Part shown: positions 42,783 to 51,485 of the stretch, one piece after another
Layout: the number at the start of each line of letters is the position of its first letter
How positions within the stretch are numbered: the first letter of the stretch is position 1
Source of the DNA: Lacinutrix himadriensis
Lineage (GTDB): Bacteria; Bacteroidota; Bacteroidia; Flavobacteriales; Flavobacteriaceae
Reading direction: 5' to 3'
DNA: 64,000 nucleotides
Assembly: GCF_001418105.1 (NCBI RefSeq)
Contig: NZ_LIQI01000027.1
Span: 124,001-188,000, forward strand
Position numbers and translations under genes: made by a program
Notes under the pieces: generated by a model
What the model saw: only the letters and a program-made list of their open reading frames with translations
Told to the model about the DNA's origin: nothing
Database searches by the model: none

Positions 42783-44626
42783 TATTGTATTGTATAACCA
42801 GTTCCATTATTATCTAGCCATTGTTTTAAAACTAGCAATTGCCAAATTTGTGCGTACCTGTTCCATTCACCATCCATATGTTGTTTGATGTATAGCTGTA
42901 CCTTTTTTACATTAATATTAGGTATTTGTTTTAAGCTTTTTTCGTTTAATGTATCTAAGACATATTCTTTAAGTTCTGTTCTAAACCATTCGTCAAAAGG
43001 AATTGCAAATCCTGCTTTTTTTCTGTCAAATATTTCTTTTGGAACATGCTTATATAACACATCTTTTAAAATGCGTTTTTGGTTATTTCCAGAATACTTG
43101 AAATCTGTTGGTAAAGAGCGAGCAAATTCTATAACTCTATAATCTAAAAGAGGAGCTCTTGCTTCTAAAGAATACGCCATGGAAGCTCTATCTACTTTGG
43201 TATTTATATCCCAATTTAGATAGGTTTTTATATCAAAATCGGACATGCGTTCCAGTAAATTTTTGTTTTTATGCTTTAAGTATTTTACTTCTTTTAAGTC
43301 ATAGGTTTTTTCGTTGTTATTTATCCAAGAGATGTCTAAACCTGTCTGAGCTTCTAAATACAAATCTTCTATAGATTTAAATTGTAGCGCTTTAGCCATT
43401 ATTTTATGTCTGTAATTTGGAGACATGTGAATTAGGCTAGATGCTATTTTTCTTAATGGATAAGGTATCATATTTGCGTAATTACCTTTCTTTATCCAAT
43501 TGTATCTATGGTAGCCAATGAAACTTTCATCTCCACCATCACCAGAAAGAGCAACTTTTACGTTTTGGCTGGTATATTTAGCTAATAACATAGAAGGAAT
43601 AGCAGATGAATCTGCAAATGGTTCATCATAATAATGACAGAAATTGGATATTAAATCAATACCTTCCTTGTAGTTACATTCTATAACATGGTGTTCTGTT
43701 TTTAAGTGATCTGCTACTTGTTGCGCATAAACACTTTCATCAAATCCTTTTTCATTAAATTTTACACAGAACGTTTTTATTTTACTTGAAGTAGATTTTG
43801 TAGCAAGAGCCGCAACCATAGATGAATCAATTCCTCCAGATAAGAAAACTCCAACAGGCACATCGGCAAATAATCTTCTTGAAACCGAATCTTTCAATAG
43901 GCTTTCCAGTGTATCTTTTGCTTCTTCATAAGAACCTTTAAATAGATTTTCTGCTTTGTAGTCAATATCCCAATATTCTTTTTGCGTATATTTTTTTGTA
44001 GTTAAATCGTAATTAAAAGAATGACCAGCATCGAGTTTCTTTATTTCATTGAATATAGAATATGAATCCGGAACATTTCCCCACGCTAAATAATAAGAAA
44101 TACTTTGACTAGAAATAGATAAATTGCTATTATGAAGTTGAATAGAGGATATCTGACTAGCAAATTCAAAATCATTATTACTTAAGTTATAATAAAAAGG
44201 TTTCTGACCGGTTCTATCTCTAGCGCCAAACAGAAGTTGTTTTTTTTCGTCGTAAATAACAAAAGCAAACATACCATTTAGCATGCTAACAAAGGCATCA
44301 CCATATTCTATATAAGCAGCACAGATAACTTCTGTATCACTAGTTGTTTTAAATTGATGCCCTTTGTCTTGCAGTTGTTTTTTAATTTCTAAAAAATTAT
44401 AAATCTCACCATTAAAAACAATATGTGTATGGTAATAAGAAAATGGCTGATTAGACCTTACATCTAGGTCAATTATGGCAAGGCGGTTATGTCCGAAAAT
44501 TAAATTATGATTTTTCCCAACAGACTTCCAGTCTAATTTGTCAGGCCCTCTAAATGCTGTCCTCTCTAATTTGCTTTTAACTTGAGAATCTGTATATTTT
44601 ATTGTTGTTCCGTATATTCCACACAT
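42782..44626 (-). CDS. Asparagine synthase-type glutamine amidotransferase, copy 1
   Basis: This 614-residue protein has intact glutaminase Cys2 (MCGIYGTT), the PP-loop FLSGGIDSSMVAAL, SGDGGDESFIGYHRY and the DRASMAYSLEARAPLLDYR block. It is related to but clearly different from the other copy in the locus. As several sugar-modifying members of this family sit in O-antigen loci, it probably amidates a uronic acid or other carboxylated residue of the glycan. It follows the polymerase gene after three bases and is coupled to the next glycosyltransferase gene. Simple asparagine synthesis cannot be excluded. Confidence 0.9.
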   Translation of the reverse strand: MCGIYGTTIKYTDSQVKSKLERTAFRGPDKLDWKSVGKNHNLIFGHNRLAIIDLDVRSNQPFSYYHTHIVFNGEIYNFLEIKKQLQDKGHQFKTTSDTEVICAAYIEYGDAFVSMLNGMFAFVIYDEKKQLLFGARDRTGQKPFYYNLSNNDFEFASQISSIQLHNSNLSISSQSISYYLAWGNVPDSYSIFNEIKKLDAGHSFNYDLTTKKYTQKEYWDIDYKAENLFKGSYEEAKDTLESLLKDSVSRRLFADVPVGVFLSGGIDSSMVAALATKSTSSKIKTFCVKFNEKGFDESVYAQQVADHLKTEHHVIECNYKEGIDLISNFCHYYDEPFADSSAIPSMLLAKYTSQNVKVALSGDGGDESFIGYHRYNWIKKGNYANMIPYPLRKIASSLIHMSPNYRHKIMAKALQFKSIEDLYLEAQTGLDISWINNNEKTYDLKEVKYLKHKNKNLLERMSDFDIKTYLNWDINTKVDRASMAYSLEARAPLLDYRVIEFARSLPTDFKYSGNNQKRILKDVLYKHVPKEIFDRKKAGFAIPFDEWFRTELKEYVLDTLNEKSLKQIPNINVKKVQLYIKQHMDGEWNRYAQIWQLLVLKQWLDNNGTGYTIQ

Positions 44627-44629
44627 AAT

Positions 44630-45730
44630 TTAAGTATAGTTTATTTCATTATTATATAATTTGGTATAAAGCCAAATGGTAAAAAATAAGATGATATAAT
44701 GGTAAAAATAATTATGAGAAGTTAATAAATACGTGAATAGAACTATGGCGATATAGAAGTATTCTGCATTTGTTGTAAACTGCTTTAAGCTTTTAAAAAT
44801 TAACGCTAAATAAAAGATAACGATAAGCAAAAACGGAAGTATTCCAGCTTCTCCTAAAACCATTAAAAAGGTATTATGTACCCCAACTTTGGTTACACCA
44901 TAACTAGATTGAATACCTTGCATAGAACCATATCCTTTTCCAAATATTAAGTTGTCCATAATATCATCGGTATATAGTGCCCAAGTTTCTTGTCTAGATT
45001 CTCTGGTTATGGTTTTGGTTTTCACTTCGCCAGATGAAAATAAACTTTCTAAAGCTTCAAATCTACTTGTGTTTAATTCAAAAGCAGGCGTGTTTAAAAT
45101 CACAATAAACCCAACAATTCCAGCAAAAAGACCAACGGCATTTTTTCTATTAGCAAAAAGAGATGCAACATTAATTATTACAAGCATTAGGATAAAATAC
45201 CTGGATAAGGTGGCGAGTCCACCAATAGTAAATATAAATTGGGCTAATAACTTATATTTTTTTTCGGTAATAGTATAGGTAAGTGTAAAGCCAAGAATAC
45301 ATATTAAACCAGCATTATTTGGGTTTACATATAGACCAGCATATCTTCCATATTCATCCGAATACATCAAAGCATTAATTATGACACTTACTGCACCAAT
45401 AAATAAATAAAAACAAGCTTCTTTATTGGATGTGTTTTTTGCTACTTCCGTAATGGAAATAATGAATAAAAAATAGCGAAATATATTTTTAACATAAAGA
45501 GAAAAATCACCCGAATAACTAAAGCCTCCAATAGAATAATATAATATTCCTAGAAGTAATAAAGGTAGAAGTGGTTTGCTTTTTTTTACAAAAAAATAGT
45601 ACAGAAATAATGCTACAAGAGATAATGCACTAGCTAAAGATCCCAAAGCAGGATTAAACGATATTAAACCAAACATAGGAAGGTTTAATATGGTTAATGC
45701 AAGGATAGTATGCTTTAGTATTTCTTTCAT
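44630..45730 (-). CDS. O-antigen polymerase/ligase-like membrane protein (Wzy candidate)
   Basis: This 366-residue protein has about ten transmembrane helices and a periplasmic loop between about residues 220 and 285 that holds the Wzy/WaaL-type motif IFGKGYGSMQG followed by VGVHNTFLMVLGEAGILPF. It would polymerise lipid-linked repeat units on the periplasmic face; a ligase role is the alternative. Wzy proteins vary greatly in sequence, so the assignment rests on the loop motif, topology and neighbouring flippase, Wza and Wzc genes. It ends one base from the flippase gene. Confidence 0.85.
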   Translation of the reverse strand: MKEILKHTILALTILNLPMFGLISFNPALGSLASALSLVALFLYYFFVKKSKPLLPLLLLGILYYSIGGFSYSGDFSLYVKNIFRYFLFIISITEVAKNTSNKEACFYLFIGAVSVIINALMYSDEYGRYAGLYVNPNNAGLICILGFTLTYTITEKKYKLLAQFIFTIGGLATLSRYFILMLVIINVASLFANRKNAVGLFAGIVGFIVILNTPAFELNTSRFEALESLFSSGEVKTKTITRESRQETWALYTDDIMDNLIFGKGYGSMQGIQSSYGVTKVGVHNTFLMVLGEAGILPFLLIVIFYLALIFKSLKQFTTNAEYFYIAIVLFTYLLTSHNYFYHYIILFFTIWLYTKLYNNEINYT

Positions 45731-45731
45731 T

Positions 45732-47075
45732 TTATAGGGCTAGCAATTGCTGTTTTTTTAATTTGTTTGTATATTTTAAAAAGGAAATGAATCTAAAAAT
45801 TTGAATTAAAGTGGTGCATAATGCTATTCCCATAATGCCGTAATATTCCATTAAAATAATATCTAAGATAATGTTTAATATTACAGATATTAACGCGACA
45901 TAAGCCATATATGAATTTTTATTAATACTTGTTAAAAAACGAACAAGGATTATTTCGCAAATAGCAAATGGAAGACCTAGTAAAAATACACGTTGAATAT
46001 TTGCTACTATTTCTGTGTCTTTTTCTGTAAACGCATCCCGTTCGAAGCTTAATTCTATTATAAAATCGGAAAGAAAAATTAATACTATAGATACAATTAT
46101 TAAAGCTCCAAATAATCGTTTTAATATGTAATATAATAATCTAAAAGCTTCTTCTCTATTAGTGATAGATAGTTTTGAAAAATAGGGCAGAAGTACATTT
46201 CCTAATGCCATTACAATAATTGCTACGAAAAAGGAGGGAATACGAAGCCCATAGTTTAATGCAGCAATAGAACCTATTATTAATTGTGCCGCAAAAAACT
46301 GATCGGTTGCAGAAATTAATCCTGTTAGAAACCCAGACGATACTTTTGCTGGGACTTGTTTAAACATGGTTACCGTATTTTTTGCCAAAAAATCGGGTTT
46401 ATTAAGCGTTATGATGTTTTTATTAATTGCTACAATCAATAAAAATAAAAATTGTACTATACTACCAGCTAACATTCCTACTGCGAGTACTTTTTCTTGC
46501 AACTGTTCTTTAAAAAAGAAAAGGCAAATAAGCATCGTTATAGAAGTGAATACAGGATAAATTGAAGAGTATCTAAATTCGTCATAAATATTTAGCAAAC
46601 CACTTAATAAAGAGGCGAAACCCCAAAAGAGTATACATGGCAATAAATAATATAGCTGCGTTTTTACTAAATCGTAATAATCTTGCGTATGTCCTTTAAA
46701 CAGGGTTTCTAAAAAAACGTCTGTAAATAAATAAGAAATAACAATAAAGAATAAAGCTATAAGTAAGGTGATAATAAAACTAGCAGATTGAAATGCGCCT
46801 ATTTTATTAGTAGATTTTTTTTCGGCAATATAATTAGGAATGAATACAGCCTTAAAAGCATTTATAAAGACCTCGCTAACAAAGCCAGGTAATAAAGCGG
46901 CAATAAAAAAGGTGTCTAGTAATTCGGATAAACCAAAAGTTCCAGCAACTATAATTTCTTTATAGAAACCTAGGCCTTTTACAAAAATGCTAATAATTGC
47001 AACGGTTACAATATTAATAAAAGTAGGACTTTTTATTAGCTTTTTAATGGATGCTATGAGTTGGAGTTTTTTCAA
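45732..47075 (-). CDS. MurJ-like (MVF) lipid-linked glycan flippase
   Basis: This 447-residue MOP-superfamily exporter with about 12-13 helices aligns to the MurJ/MVF branch: VKGLGFYKEIIVAGTFGLSELLDTFFIAALLPGF and AVFIPNYIAEKK near the N-terminus. MurJ proteins that flip lipid II are usually near 500 residues, so this copy is short. With its place between a Wzy candidate and glycosyltransferases, it probably takes the Wzx role and flips the undecaprenyl-linked repeat unit. The housekeeping MurJ would be elsewhere in the genome. It starts four bases after the GT2 gene. Confidence 0.9.
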   Translation of the reverse strand: MKKLQLIASIKKLIKSPTFINIVTVAIISIFVKGLGFYKEIIVAGTFGLSELLDTFFIAALLPGFVSEVFINAFKAVFIPNYIAEKKSTNKIGAFQSASFIITLLIALFFIVISYLFTDVFLETLFKGHTQDYYDLVKTQLYYLLPCILFWGFASLLSGLLNIYDEFRYSSIYPVFTSITMLICLFFFKEQLQEKVLAVGMLAGSIVQFLFLLIVAINKNIITLNKPDFLAKNTVTMFKQVPAKVSSGFLTGLISATDQFFAAQLIIGSIAALNYGLRIPSFFVAIIVMALGNVLLPYFSKLSITNREEAFRLLYYILKRLFGALIIVSIVLIFLSDFIIELSFERDAFTEKDTEIVANIQRVFLLGLPFAICEIILVRFLTSINKNSYMAYVALISVILNIILDIILMEYYGIMGIALCTTLIQIFRFISFLKYTNKLKKQQLLAL

Positions 47076-47079
47076 TGTC

Positions 47080-48027
47080 TTATAAAAATCGTTTAAAAGG
47101 CCAGCCTATAGTAAAAAGGATCGTTAGCGTATTACTTTTAATTGCTTGTTGGTATTCTTTTAAATGAAATTCTAGATATCTCGAAGCTCGCAATAAGGTG
47201 TACGTTCGTTTTAAGAAAAGCTTCGGGTTTTTTAATAAATGTTCTTTGTAATACCAGTTTAGTATGGATAACGAATATATAGCCATTCCAAAAGCATCTT
47301 TTTCATGATTTTGAATGGATATAGCATTTATAGTATCTAAATAATAAGTACGTAGTGTTTTGTTGATGTATTTTGTTTGAAAACCTTGCTTGGCTATAAA
47401 CTCCCATATAATTCCTTCCGGGATATAGCCACGAGAAAAAATAGCATTATTTATCTGAATGCTCTTTAAAATATCGGTTTTAACGAAACCCCATTTTTCT
47501 AAAGCATTGGGTTGCTCCATTTGCTGTCTAAATGTATTGCTATAATGTGGTGAAGTTTTAAAAGGTTCTCCAACCAAATTACCAAATTGGTCATTACATA
47601 AACAGGTTACGCCACTTATCATTTTTTGTTTTTCAAGAGGAACGGAATCATACTCGTTTTTAAATACTTCTAAAGCATCTACAGTACATTCATCATCCGA
47701 ATCAAAAGGTAAAATAAATTTCCCCTTTGCCATTTCGATGGCCTGTATAAAGCAAGCCATTTTATGTTTGTTGGTGGCATTGTTAACGTAATTCACAGGA
47801 AACGTTGCTGTTTTTATTAACTCTAATGCAACTTCATGCGAATTATCTTTAGAACCATCATTTATTAAAACCAGTTCAAAATCTTTAAAAGTTTGCGCAT
47901 TCAAAGATTTAAAAACACGTTCTAATGTATCTGCTCTATCATAAATAGGAGTAAACACAGAAAATGTATAGCTATAGTTAGCTGGTTCTTGTTTTTTATA
48001 TGTAGGAATTAAATTTGTTAAACGCAT
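47080..48027 (-). CDS. Glycosyltransferase family 2
   Basis: This 315-residue GT-A enzyme has a family-2 core: FSVFTPIYDRADTLERVFKSL (about residues 23-43), DFELVLINDGSKDNS (about 51-65) and the metal-binding acidic triplet in ILPFDSDDECTVDAL (about 109-123). It lacks membrane helices and should act on the inner-leaflet lipid-linked intermediate. Its start overlaps the upstream glycosyltransferase stop by ten bases. A C-terminal basic helical region (KLFLKRTYTLLRASRYLEFH) may help membrane contact. Donor unknown. Confidence 0.94.
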   Translation of the reverse strand: MRLTNLIPTYKKQEPANYSYTFSVFTPIYDRADTLERVFKSLNAQTFKDFELVLINDGSKDNSHEVALELIKTATFPVNYVNNATNKHKMACFIQAIEMAKGKFILPFDSDDECTVDALEVFKNEYDSVPLEKQKMISGVTCLCNDQFGNLVGEPFKTSPHYSNTFRQQMEQPNALEKWGFVKTDILKSIQINNAIFSRGYIPEGIIWEFIAKQGFQTKYINKTLRTYYLDTINAISIQNHEKDAFGMAIYSLSILNWYYKEHLLKNPKLFLKRTYTLLRASRYLEFHLKEYQQAIKSNTLTILFTIGWPFKRFL

Positions 48028-49112
48028 ACCTTATATATTAGTTCTTTCCATTTTTGTCCAATAAAATCAACTTCAAATTTTGAAGTGTTTTTCATTGCGT
48101 TAGTACTAAATGTATTCTGAAGATTTGTATCTAAGATTAATGTTTGTAGCTTGTTTTCTAATTCTAATTGGTCATTAACAGGGATAAGAAATCCGTTTAC
48201 AGCATCGTCAATTAGTTCCGAAGGACCAAATTCACAATTAGTAGAAATGCATGCTACACCAAAACACATCGCTTCAATTAAAGCATTAGGAAATCCTTCG
48301 TTGTTAGAAGTAAAAACAAAAATGGAAGCGTTATTATAGTATTCAGAGATATTAGAAACATTTCCTAGTAAAATAATATCCTCTTCCTTATTAAGACTTT
48401 TAATTAAAGATTTTAGATAGTCTCTTTTTATACCATCACCGGCAATTTTAACTTTCCAACCATTTGCTTTAATATTAGCAAAAGCTTTAATTAATAATTC
48501 TTGATTTTTTGTGTTATCTAGTCTTCCTACGCTTAAAATATATTTTTCTTTTGTTATAGATGAATCTAATTGTTTTAATAGCTTATCAGAAAGCGGATTG
48601 TTAATTACTTCCATTTTAGAAGCGTCAATAAAATCATTGTAGTGCTTTTTTACAGCATCCGTTTGTAGCACTAATTTATTTGCTGAAGGATATAATTTTC
48701 TTCTGATTTTTCTCCAAGTAGTATTGACATCATCTAATTTAGGATGCGCGCGTTCATTTATGATACAAGATGCTTTGGTGAGTTTCGAAATAATAACCGA
48801 ATACACATTAGCGGTAGTCATAAAACCGATAATGACATCGATTTTTTCTTTTTTTATGATGCTATACGATTTGTATAATAATTTAAAATGCGTACTAATG
48901 GATGAAAAAAAGCTTTTCTCTGGGGAATATGCTTCCAAGCAATAAACGACATTAATATTACTTTTAAGGGTATAGAATGGTGTGCACTTATAAAAAACAA
49001 TAATGGTAATATCAAAGACATTACAAAGTTCGTTTGAAAGTGTGGACACAACTCTCTCTGCTCCCCCGACTTTTAGGCTAGGTATAATGAAAGCAAGTTT
49101 TTTTCTTTCCAA
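48018..49112 (-). CDS. Glycosyltransferase family 4-like, first gene of the main operon
   Basis: This 364-residue GT-B enzyme begins MERKKLAFIIPSLKVGGAERVVSTL, with donor-site motifs KYILSVGRLDNTKNQELLIKAF and TSNNEGFPNALIEAMCFGVACISTNCEFGPSE. It is the most promoter-proximal gene of a run of ten tightly packed minus-strand genes ending at 36330. The 428-base region upstream must hold the main promoter of the polysaccharide assembly genes. Specificity cannot be inferred. Confidence 0.93.
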   Translation of the reverse strand: MERKKLAFIIPSLKVGGAERVVSTLSNELCNVFDITIIVFYKCTPFYTLKSNINVVYCLEAYSPEKSFFSSISTHFKLLYKSYSIIKKEKIDVIIGFMTTANVYSVIISKLTKASCIINERAHPKLDDVNTTWRKIRRKLYPSANKLVLQTDAVKKHYNDFIDASKMEVINNPLSDKLLKQLDSSITKEKYILSVGRLDNTKNQELLIKAFANIKANGWKVKIAGDGIKRDYLKSLIKSLNKEEDIILLGNVSNISEYYNNASIFVFTSNNEGFPNALIEAMCFGVACISTNCEFGPSELIDDAVNGFLIPVNDQLELENKLQTLILDTNLQNTFSTNAMKNTSKFEVDFIGQKWKELIYKVCV

Positions 49113-49540
49113 GAAATTCTTAGTTGTAGTATAAGGTATAAAATAGGAATACCTAATATTGATTAATAGCTCAATAAAAGTAGTAATTTTTTAGGTTGTA
49201 GTGCTAATACTTGATACATATTAGATGAAATACCTCTTTTGTATATAAAGTGTATACATATTTTTCTTACAATCAGATAACCAGATAATTAAGTTTGATT
49301 TTTTTTTCATTTAAAAAATCCAATTAGCCATTTGATGCGTATATAGACTAATTTGCATTTCTCAAAGTTAGCGTAACAGTTTGACTTAGTATCGATTAAG
49401 AGTGAATAAATGCCTACAAATAACCATTTTTGTAATTAATAACTTACAAAAAACGTGTATTTTGTCGAATATTTTGGAAGTTTAACCGATTAATGAAATG
49501 AAATTATAATTTAGCACAAGATTAATAGCAAAACCCTAAA
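49113..49540. promoter_or_regulatory. Divergent promoter region of the polysaccharide operon and T9SS cargo gene
   Basis: This 428-base AT-rich gap has no convincing gene. On the minus strand TAACTTTG (49363-49370) matches TAnnTTTG and would give a leader of about 250 bases for the polysaccharide operon. On the plus strand TAATTTAG near 49509 is a one-mismatch -7 box 30 bases before the cargo gene. Long leaders are known for capsule operons under antitermination, but no UpxY-type gene is in the window. Confidence 0.35.
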
Positions 49541-51061
49541 ATGAGAAAAAAATTAATTAATAAGTTTCTGTTTAGCAGAAATTTAGAGAAAGCACTATTG
49601 TTTACATTTTTAACCTTTAGTTTAAATGCACAAGCCCAAAACTATCCAGACCGAGTTTTACTTTCAACAGTAAATTATCAATCGTACGAAGCACCTACTG
49701 GATCATTACCTGAATATTTAGAATCTTTTACTGAAAATTTATCAGGAAGTAAAATTACAAGAATTAGTGATAAAAATGTCTTTGGTACAAGTTCCCAAAG
49801 AATAAGACACAATTACGCTAAAGATCAAACATGGAATTCAGATGGGACTTTAATAAAGTTGGCTGGTTACCCTGCAGCAATTTTAGATGGTGAGACTTTC
49901 GATTTTTTATACTGGAGAGATATACCTTCTTATGGTAGATGGGCAAATACAGAGCCTAACTATATGTATGGTACTTCTGGAAACAAATTTGTAAAATATA
50001 ATGTGAGTGATAATTCAAGAGTTACACTAAATACATTTAGTGATTATGCAAGTGTTGATTTTGGTTTTGGAGAAGGTAACCAATCTAACGATGATAAATA
50101 CGTTGGATTAATTGGTAAAAACGGAAATGATAAAACTTTAATCGTTTACGATATTGAACTAGATCAAATTGTTGGTACTAAAAACGTAGGGTCTAATGGT
50201 AATTTAGATTGGTTTTCTATATCTCAATTAGGAAACTTCGCTGTAGTAAGTTGGGCCGATAATGGTTCTGGTTCTACACAAGGTTTTAAATCGTATGATA
50301 TTAATTTAAACAATGAAATACATGTTAACTCACATACAGAACATGCCGATTTAGGAGTTGATGCTAATGGTAATGAAGTAATAGTATCTTATAACGGACC
50401 TGAAGGATGGAACGAAGGTTCTTATGTGTATTCTGCAAGACTAGATGGAGGAGGAGTAACTAATTTATTTGAATATCCTGGAGGAATTTGGGGTGGTCAT
50501 ATTAGTTGTAGAAACACAGATAGACCAGGTTGGGCTTATGTAAGTGAGCAATGTTGTACTAGTCATGATGTCGCTTCTAGAGAGATATTTGCAATAAAAT
50601 TGGATGATTCTGGAATTGTAGAGCGTTATACGAAACATCACAATAATGTAGATCCTGGTTATATGCACTCTGCAATGGCAGTTCCAAATAGAAATGGTAC
50701 AAAGATTTTATTTGCCAGTAATTGGGAAAACAATGAAATCATGGGAGATGCTGCACCTCCAGCTTGGATTTTAGAATATCCGCAAACACAGTTAAGTGTA
50801 AACGATAATCAAATAGAAGATAATGTATTAACAGTGTATCCTAATCCAACAGATAACATAGTAAACATTAAAGTTACTGGGCAGAATAATTCTATTTCTG
50901 CAATACAGTTACATGATATATTAGGAAGGTCTTTAATAAATGATGTAGTGAATAATGAAAACACATTAACACTAGATTTATCTTCTTATCCAAAAGGTGT
51001 TTATGTTTTATCTCTAAACATTAACGGAAAGAAACAAACGAAGAAAATTATTAGAAATTAG
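49541..51061 (+). CDS. Secreted T9SS type A sorting-domain protein, beta-propeller-like
   Basis: This 506-residue protein has an N-terminal signal peptide, preceded by a basic stretch and cleaved near LNAQAQ. The C-terminal 75 residues form a type A sorting domain: LTVYPNPTDNIVNIKVTG, LHDILGRSL and LDLSSYPKGVYVLSL, ending in a basic tail. It should cross the outer membrane by type IX secretion and be surface-attached or released. The central part has repeated strands with Trp, Asp and Gly (GNLDWFSISQLGNFAVVSW, GPEGWNEGSYVYSARL), resembling a propeller. His-rich positions (HTEHADLG, GGHISC, PGYMHSAMAVP) recall metal-binding propeller lyases, but an enzyme role is not proven. Confidence 0.88.
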   Translation: MRKKLINKFLFSRNLEKALLFTFLTFSLNAQAQNYPDRVLLSTVNYQSYEAPTGSLPEYLESFTENLSGSKITRISDKNVFGTSSQRIRHNYAKDQTWNSDGTLIKLAGYPAAILDGETFDFLYWRDIPSYGRWANTEPNYMYGTSGNKFVKYNVSDNSRVTLNTFSDYASVDFGFGEGNQSNDDKYVGLIGKNGNDKTLIVYDIELDQIVGTKNVGSNGNLDWFSISQLGNFAVVSWADNGSGSTQGFKSYDINLNNEIHVNSHTEHADLGVDANGNEVIVSYNGPEGWNEGSYVYSARLDGGGVTNLFEYPGGIWGGHISCRNTDRPGWAYVSEQCCTSHDVASREIFAIKLDDSGIVERYTKHHNNVDPGYMHSAMAVPNRNGTKILFASNWENNEIMGDAAPPAWILEYPQTQLSVNDNQIEDNVLTVYPNPTDNIVNIKVTGQNNSISAIQLHDILGRSLINDVVNNENTLTLDLSSYPKGVYVLSLNINGKKQTKKIIRN

Positions 51062-51077
51062 TCTTTCTATTGCATAT

Positions 51078-51113
51078 AAAAAAAGCTTCCTATATACTTA
51101 GGAAGCTTTTTTT
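51078..51113. terminator. Bidirectional terminator between cargo gene and DUF4258-like gene
   Basis: AAAGCTTCCTA and TAGGAAGCTTT form an 11-bp stem flanked by A and T runs. It directly abuts the stop codon of the convergent gene. Confidence 0.92.
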
Positions 51114-51482
51114 TTACCATTTAATATCTTGAAGCGTAGCAATACTATCACAATTCTCTACTGTAAGTATTACTTCTTTATCGTCAATATAGCTTTCAAT
51201 AGTATAAATACCACAAGGTTTTTGTCTGGTGTTACTCATACTAAAATCTACATCTCCTTTTAAAAGCGCATTTTTAATCGTTGCGCTATCTACTTTTCTA
51301 TCCGAAATAAGTAAATCCACGTTATCGCTATAAAGTAGCGTCTTTGTGTTTATGTTTTTTATTACTCTAGCCTCGGGACCGTAGGCACAAGAAGCCTTTT
51401 TTCCGTTTAAAAAGAAAGCTAGAATTACTAAACCTATAGAGAAACCTCCAAGGTAAAAGCCAATACGTTGTATTAATTTCAC
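51114..51482 (-). CDS. DUF4258-like small membrane-anchored protein
   Basis: This 122-residue protein has one N-terminal transmembrane or signal segment (about residues 8-25). A short periplasmic domain follows, with Cys in ASCAYGPEARVIKNI and in QKPCGIYTIE. The core with DSATIKNALLKGDVDFSMSNTRQKPCGIY is what flavobacterial annotations usually call DUF4258, an assignment made from memory. Function unknown. It lies three bases downstream of alanine dehydrogenase on the same strand, an arrangement I recall as conserved in the family, which suggests co-transcription. Confidence 0.78.
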   Translation of the reverse strand: MKLIQRIGFYLGGFSIGLVILAFFLNGKKASCAYGPEARVIKNINTKTLLYSDNVDLLISDRKVDSATIKNALLKGDVDFSMSNTRQKPCGIYTIESYIDDKEVILTVENCDSIATLQDIKW

Positions 51483-51485
51483 AAT

